The translations under genes and the position numbers were made by a program. From positions 124,001-188,000 of the forward strand of contig NZ_CP076448.1 of the NCBI RefSeq assembly GCF_019203965.1: a DNA stretch of 64,000 nt, given 5' to 3'. Position 1 is the stretch's first letter, and each line of letters starts with the position of its first letter. This document shows, one piece after another, positions 59,320-64,000 of the stretch. Under the pieces are notes generated by a model. It ran no database searches. It worked only from the letters and a program-made list of their open reading frames with translations, and was not told where the DNA came from. Source of the stretch: Elioraea tepida (GTDB lineage: Bacteria; Pseudomonadota; Alphaproteobacteria; Acetobacterales; Acetobacteraceae).

Positions 59320-60603
59320 ATGATCGATCCCGGCGCGAGGCGCGCGATCCTCGAGGCGGCGGCAGAGCTCGAGGGCGAGGCCGAGGCGATGCTCGCCGAC
59401 CTCGTCCGCTTCCGCTCGACTCTCGGCGACGAGGGTCCGTGTCTCGATCATGTCGCTCGTCTGTTCGCCTCGCTCGGGCTCGAGGTGCGGCGGATTCCCA
59501 CTGATCCTGCCGCGCTTGCGGGCCACGCGGGCCTCTCGCCGCCGCTCGTTTCCTATGCGGGTCGAGACAATGTCGCCGCTTTGCACACGCCGCGCGCGGG
59601 CGGCGGGCGCAGCCTCTGCCTTCAGGCGCATCTCGACGTGGTGCCCGAAGGCGCGGCCGAGCTCTGGACGACACCGCCCTTCGAGCCGGCGATCCGCAAC
59701 GGGCGGATGTACGGCCGCGGCGCGGGCGACATGAAGGCAGGGCTTGTCGCCAACATTGTCGCGCTGAAGGCGCTTGCGGCCGCGGGCCTCGCTCCCGCGG
59801 GTGCGGTGCAGCTCCACGCCGTCATCGAAGAGGAGTGCACGGGCAATGGCGCGCTCGCCACCATGCTCGCGATGCCGAAGCCCGATGCGGTGATCATTCC
59901 CGAGCCCGGGCCTGGCTTCCCGGCGATCTACAGCGCCGAGGTCGGCGTGGTCTGGGCATGGGTGACGGTGACGGGGAAACCTGCACACGTGCGCGAGATG
60001 CAGGCAGGGGTGAATGCGATCGAGGCGGCGATCGCGGTCGCCGCCCGGTTCAAGGACTACGAGAGCGAGATGAACCAGGCCGAGCGGATCCACCCTGCCT
60101 TCCGTGGCATCAACCACCCTGTGAACGTCAATCTCGGCACGATCGAAGGAGGGGAGTGGAACAGCTCCGTGCCGACGCGCGCGCGAATCGGCCTGCGTGT
60201 TGGGGTGATGGCGGGCCGCACGGCGGCCGAGACGAAGCGTGACATCGAGCGGATCGTCGCCGAGGCGGGGGGCGACCCGAAGCTCAGGGGAGCGACGCTT
60301 GCCCTCTCCTGGGGCGGCTTCATGGCCGACCCGTGCGTGTTCGACATGGAGGCGCCGATTGTTCGCCTCGCGCGCGAGGCCTATGCCGAGGTGACGGGCG
60401 GGTCTTTGCGCGACTACCCGGCCACGGGGCTCACCGACGGGCGACTCTTCGCCCTCTATCAGGGCACGCCGGTCGCGGTGTTCGGGCCCGAAGCGGACGC
60501 AATTCACGGCATCGACGAGAGCGTGAGTCTCGCGTCGATGCATGCGATCACGCGCACGATCGCGCTCACCATCGCCGCCTGGTGCGGCACGGAGCCTGCG
60601 TGA
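59320..60603 (+). CDS. M20-family metallopeptidase (ArgE/DapE type)
   Basis: A 427-residue enzyme. Metal ligands are visible as His/Asp in SLCLQAHLDVVPEG, Asp in MYGRGAGDMKAGLVAN and Glu-Glu in HAVIEEECTGNGAL, with the dimerisation domain between about 205 and 320 and the last ligand in EADAIHGIDESV. Family members remove acyl groups from amino acids or split dipeptides. It follows the transporter genes by 13 bp, and the next gene overlaps its stop (TGATG). It probably acts on the imported compound in the cytosol. Confidence 0.9.
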   Translation: MIDPGARRAILEAAAELEGEAEAMLADLVRFRSTLGDEGPCLDHVARLFASLGLEVRRIPTDPAALAGHAGLSPPLVSYAGRDNVAALHTPRAGGGRSLCLQAHLDVVPEGAAELWTTPPFEPAIRNGRMYGRGAGDMKAGLVANIVALKALAAAGLAPAGAVQLHAVIEEECTGNGALATMLAMPKPDAVIIPEPGPGFPAIYSAEVGVVWAWVTVTGKPAHVREMQAGVNAIEAAIAVAARFKDYESEMNQAERIHPAFRGINHPVNVNLGTIEGGEWNSSVPTRARIGLRVGVMAGRTAAETKRDIERIVAEAGGDPKLRGATLALSWGGFMADPCVFDMEAPIVRLAREAYAEVTGGSLRDYPATGLTDGRLFALYQGTPVAVFGPEADAIHGIDESVSLASMHAITRTIALTIAAWCGTEPA

Positions 60604-61835
60604 TGCTGGCCAACCTTCCCGTCTCGGGCGAGCGGCTGTGGGCCAGCATCATGGAGATGGCGCGGATCGGCCCAGGTCGCGCCGGCGGCTCGAACCGCCA
60701 GGCGCTGACCGACGCCGACGGTGAGGCGAGGCATCTGCTTCGCCGCTGGTGCGAGGCGCTCGGCCTTGAGATGACGGTCGATCGCGTCGGCAACATGGCG
60801 TTCCTCCGCCCTGGTGCTGATCCGTCCCTCCCGCCAGTCGCCTTCGGCAGCCATCTCGACACGCAGCCGACGGGGGGCAGGTTCGACGGTGTTCTCGGGG
60901 TGCTAGCCGGCCTCGAAGTGATGCGTGCGCTCGACGACTCCGGAACGGTCACGCGCGCGCCGCTTATGCTTGTGAACTGGACGAACGAGGAGGGGGCGCG
61001 CTTCTCGCCGCCGATGATGGGCTCGGGCGTTGCCATGGGCCTGTTCGACGAGGCGGAGGTGCTCGCACGCACAGACGCCTCGGGCGCCGTGTTCGGTGAA
61101 GAGCTCGCGCGGATCGGTTGGCGCGGCGAGGCCGATCCCGCGATGTTCCAGAGGCTCGGAGCCTATTTCGAGCTCCACATCGAGCAGGGGCCCTTCCTCG
61201 AGGCCGAGGGCGCCGAGATTGGCGTGGTCACCGGCGCCTCGGCGCAGGCATGGTTCGAGGTGACGGTGACGGGCGCGGAGGCGCATGCCGGCAACGGCAT
61301 GGCGCTGCGGCGCGACGCGCTGGTCGCCGCGGCCCAGATGATCGTCGCGATCGAGGGGATCGCGCACGAGACAGGCGGAAACGGCACGGTCGGCCGCATC
61401 GTCGTTTCTCCCGACAGCCGCAATGTCGTTCCGGGAAGCGTATGGTTCACGGTCGATCTGCGCCACGCGAGCGCGGCGACGCTTGCGCGCATGGAGGCGA
61501 TGCTGCGCGACCGCCTCCGCGCGCTCGCTGCGGCGCGCCGTGTCTTGCCGGCGATCACGCCGTTCTGGTCGTTCCCCGAAACGCCGTTCGACCCGGTGCT
61601 CGTCGCCCGGGTCCGCGAGGCGGCGATCGCCCGCGGCCTCACATGGCGCGAGATGCCGACGGGAATCGGCCATGACGCGGTCTATCTTGCCCGTCGCGTT
61701 CCGACGGCGATGATCTTCTGCCCCTGCCACGGCGGCTTGAGCCACAACGAGGCGGAGAGCATCACCCAGGCCTGGGCGGAGGCGGGCTGCCGCGTGCTCG
61801 CCGATGCCGTGCTGGCCACGGCGGGGCTAGCGTGA
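60603..61835 (+). CDS. Zn-dependent hydrolase, N-carbamoyl-amino-acid/allantoate amidohydrolase type
   Basis: A 410-residue member of the hydantoinase/carbamoylase group of the M20 superfamily: FGSHLDTQPTGGRFDGVLGV (metal ligand and bridging Asp), LVNWTNEEGARFSPPMMGSG, ELHIEQGPFLEAEG, and CPCHGGLSHNEAE near the end. Members release carbamoyl groups from N-carbamoyl amino acids or open allantoate and ureido compounds. It is coupled to the M20 gene. Having both suggests a two-step breakdown or two related substrates. Confidence 0.9.
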   Translation: MLANLPVSGERLWASIMEMARIGPGRAGGSNRQALTDADGEARHLLRRWCEALGLEMTVDRVGNMAFLRPGADPSLPPVAFGSHLDTQPTGGRFDGVLGVLAGLEVMRALDDSGTVTRAPLMLVNWTNEEGARFSPPMMGSGVAMGLFDEAEVLARTDASGAVFGEELARIGWRGEADPAMFQRLGAYFELHIEQGPFLEAEGAEIGVVTGASAQAWFEVTVTGAEAHAGNGMALRRDALVAAAQMIVAIEGIAHETGGNGTVGRIVVSPDSRNVVPGSVWFTVDLRHASAATLARMEAMLRDRLRALAAARRVLPAITPFWSFPETPFDPVLVARVREAAIARGLTWREMPTGIGHDAVYLARRVPTAMIFCPCHGGLSHNEAESITQAWAEAGCRVLADAVLATAGLA

Positions 61836-61839
61836 AGGG

Positions 61840-63318
61840 ATGAAACGGATGCGAATCGGTGTCGCGGGATTTCAGCACGAGAGCCATTCCTTCGCCCTGT
61901 TTCCGGCCGACCTGTCGGCCTTCGAGAAGCCGGGCGGCTTCCCGCCGCTGTCGCGCGGCGAGGCGGTTCGCGCCGCGCTTGCGGGAACACGCGTTCCCGC
62001 CGCAGGGGCGATTGAGGCCGCCGAGGCGGAAGGACACGAGGTGCTCCCGCTCGCGTGGGGCATGGCGATGCCGTCTGCACCGGTCACGCGCGAAGCGTTC
62101 GAAACGATCGCCGCTTGGATCGTCGAGGCAGCGGCGGCGGCGATGCCGCTCGATGGTCTGTATCTCGACCTGCACGGGGCGATGATGGCCGAGCACGCGC
62201 CGGACGGGGAGGGCGAGCTTCTCAGGCGGCTGCGCGACCGGCTCGGGCCGGACCTGCCGATCGCAGCGAGCCTCGACCTGCACGCCAATGTCACGCGCGA
62301 CATGGTTGAGCTTGCCGATGTGCTCACCGCCTATCGCACCTATCCGCACATCGACATGAAGGAGACCGGGGCGCGGGCGATGGCGCTCCTGCTCCGCCGC
62401 ATCGCTCATGCGCGGCCCTGGGCGCGCGCCTTCAGGACGATCGACTTCCTCATTCCGGTGCCGGCGCAGTGCACGATGATGCCGCCGATGCAGCAGGTCT
62501 ACGCCGTTCTGCCGGAGCTCGAGGCGGCCACCGGCACGGCCGATCTCTCGCTGTCGCTCGGCTTCCCCTATTGCGATTTCGAGGGCTGCGGCCCTGCCGT
62601 CACGGCTTACGCCGAAACCGCGGCATCGGCCGAGGCGGCGGCAGAACGGCTTCACCGGATGGTGCTCGACCAGCGTGGCAACCTGGCCGTCCGGCTCTGG
62701 CCGGCCGAGGAGGCGGTGGCGCATGCGCGCGCCCGGGCAAGCCTCGGCGGCCCGCCGATCGTGCTTGCCGATACGCAGGACAATCCCGGCGGCGGCGGCC
62801 ATGGCGACACGACCGGCCTGCTCGCCGCGCTCGTCAACGGAGGCGCGCACGGCGCGGTGATCGGCGTGTTCAACGATGCCGCCTCTGCCACCGCCGCCCA
62901 TGCTGCCGGGATCGGCGCGACGGTCGAGCTTGCGCTCGGCGGGGTGAGCGACGGTGTTCCGTTCCGTGGCCGGTTCAAGGTGCTCGCCCTCGGCGACGGA
63001 CGCTTCACCTGCACCGGCCCGATGACGCGCGGCAACATGGCCGATCTCGGCCCGACAGCCCTGCTCGAGACCGGTGGCGTTCACGTCGTCGTCGCGAGCC
63101 GGAAGATGCAGGCCTATGACCAGGCGATGTTCCGTCACGTGGGCATCGAGCCTGCCTCCGTGCCGATCATCGCGCTCAAATCGAGCGTGCACTTCCGCGC
63201 CGACTTCCAGCCGATCGCGAAGGAGATCCTGGTGGTGCTCGCCCCCGGCCCGGTCGTTGCCGATCCGGCGACCTTGCCCTTCACCCGGCTTCGGCCGGGG
63301 CTCGCGCTCCGGCCCTGA
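61840..63318 (+). CDS. M81-family metallopeptidase, MlrC-like
   Basis: A 492-residue protein: RIGVAGFQHESHSFALFPAD at the start, LDGLYLDLHGAMMAEH, SLDLHANVTRDMVELAD, AYRTYPHIDMKETG, and DTQDNPGGGGHGDTTGLL in the C-terminal MlrC domain. MlrC is the metallopeptidase that cleaves linear microcystin peptides, but most relatives have unknown substrates and sit near peptide transporters, as here. It starts four bases after the carbamoylase-type gene and ends the operon. Confidence 0.9.
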   Translation: MKRMRIGVAGFQHESHSFALFPADLSAFEKPGGFPPLSRGEAVRAALAGTRVPAAGAIEAAEAEGHEVLPLAWGMAMPSAPVTREAFETIAAWIVEAAAAAMPLDGLYLDLHGAMMAEHAPDGEGELLRRLRDRLGPDLPIAASLDLHANVTRDMVELADVLTAYRTYPHIDMKETGARAMALLLRRIAHARPWARAFRTIDFLIPVPAQCTMMPPMQQVYAVLPELEAATGTADLSLSLGFPYCDFEGCGPAVTAYAETAASAEAAAERLHRMVLDQRGNLAVRLWPAEEAVAHARARASLGGPPIVLADTQDNPGGGGHGDTTGLLAALVNGGAHGAVIGVFNDAASATAAHAAGIGATVELALGGVSDGVPFRGRFKVLALGDGRFTCTGPMTRGNMADLGPTALLETGGVHVVVASRKMQAYDQAMFRHVGIEPASVPIIALKSSVHFRADFQPIAKEILVVLAPGPVVADPATLPFTRLRPGLALRP

Positions 63319-64000
63319 TCAGGAGCGGAGGAGGGCTCGCACCTCGGCCTCGCGCGGGATCGGCGCGACCGCGCCATAGCCGGTGGTGGAGAGAGCAGCC
63401 GCGGCGTTGGCATAGCGGAGCGCCGCCTCCGGCGGGTCGCCCAGCACGATGCGGGCGAGGAAGGCGCCCGAGAAGGTGTCGCCCGCACCCGTCGCGTCCA
63501 CCGCCTCGACCCGGTGCGCTGGGGCGCGCGCGCGCAGGCCCCCGGCGGTCGCAAGCAGCGCTCCCTCCGCCCCGCATTTCACCGCCACCAGAGGGCAGCC
63601 GAGGCGGAGATAATGGTCGGCGATCGCGTCCGGGTCGGAGAGGCCGGTCATGGCTTGCGCATCCTCGCGCGAGGGAAAGGCCATGTCGGACTGGGCGATC
63701 GCCGCCTCGATGATTGCGCGCGCACGCGCCACCGGCCACAGGCGGAGCCGCAGATTGGTGTCGTAGGCCACCTTCACCCCGTGCTGTCGCGCAACCGCGA
63801 TGGCATGGAACACCGCATCCGCGGCCGAGGTGCTGATCGCCTGGCTGATGCCGGAGGCGTAGAGGATCCGCGCCCGGGCGATCGCCGCTTCCGGAACGTC
63901 GCGCGGCGTGATGCGCGAGGCGGCGGAGCCGGTTCGATAGAAGGTGAAATGATGCCCTTTCGCATCATGCGTGACGAAATAGACGCCGGTCGGTGCCTCC
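63319..64000 (-). CDS. PfkB-family sugar kinase, probably 2-dehydro-3-deoxygluconokinase (partial)
   Basis: Partial gene; the 5' part is beyond the right edge. The visible 226 codons read PTGVYFVTHDAKGHHFTFYR, RILYASGISQAIS, YDTNLRLRLWP, and the PfkB signature VDATGAGDTFSGAF with the catalytic Asp. The YDTNLRLRLW and ASGI text resembles 2-keto-3-deoxygluconate kinases, which phosphorylate KDG in the Entner-Doudoroff or uronate pathways. It abuts the MlrC-like gene tail to tail with no gap. Confidence 0.85.
   Translation of the reverse strand, partial: EAPTGVYFVTHDAKGHHFTFYRTGSAASRITPRDVPEAAIARARILYASGISQAISTSAADAVFHAIAVARQHGVKVAYDTNLRLRLWPVARARAIIEAAIAQSDMAFPSREDAQAMTGLSDPDAIADHYLRLGCPLVAVKCGAEGALLATAGGLRARAPAHRVEAVDATGAGDTFSGAFLARIVLGDPPEAALRYANAAAALSTTGYGAVAPIPREAEVRALLRS

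Overview
The window is very GC-rich. It carries alphaproteobacterial hallmarks: a pyruvate dehydrogenase E1-beta with a fused lipoyl domain, the phosphotransferase ChpT, a ppiD-trpE pair, and trpGDC-moaC-moeA. An Acetobacteraceae-like (Rhodospirillales) chromosome is my best guess; this is inference from gene content, not a database result. No tRNA, rRNA, CRISPR array or prophage was recognised.

Layout. 1-4343 is a decayed insertion-sequence pile-up: an IS5-family element is split by an IS256-family element, which is itself split by an apparently intact IS1182-like element. The outer IS5 element sits in a TRAP-transporter dctP pseudogene. 4344-8097 is a magnesium region: a long mgtE leader, mgtE, a putative outer-membrane protein, a possible small membrane protein and an MgtC-family gene. 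8097-10454 holds an IS5-like and an IS630 element back to back, then a 5'-truncated VOC gene. 10650-25865 is accessory metabolism, mostly on the minus strand: a potassium channel with a zinc ribbon, an iron alcohol dehydrogenase, a complete peptide-type ABC importer carrying two amidohydrolases and a second divergent binding protein, a GhrA-like reductase, a frameshifted DUF1194 gene and a short-chain dehydrogenase. 26034-29100 is a compact three-gene operon: a GvpN-like ATPase with an altered Walker A, a GvpF/L-like protein with a J-domain-like tail, and a membrane-anchored alanine-rich coiled-coil protein. No gvpA is present.

29167-51964 is mostly core genome: trpE-ppiD (minus), then tpiA, secG, pyrG, kdsA, eno, ftsB, pdhA, pdhB, pdhC, lpd, lipA and a RatA/COQ10-like gene on plus, an amidase on minus, then trpG-trpD-trpC-moaC-moeA and chpT. 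52003-64000 returns to catabolism: threonine aldolase, a histone-deacetylase-family amidohydrolase, and a seven-gene operon (binding protein, two permeases, a double ATPase, M20 peptidase, carbamoylase-type hydrolase, MlrC-type metallopeptidase) that looks like uptake plus breakdown of peptide-like or N-substituted amino acids. A sugar kinase runs off the right edge.

The main unusual signals are: a 36-bp palindromic repeat found twice, in opposite orientation, inside two unrelated transposase genes and frameshifting both; the gas-vesicle-like operon without a shell gene and with altered ATPase motifs; and a 327-bp repeat differing by three bases, shared by the lipoyl domains of pdhB and pdhC.
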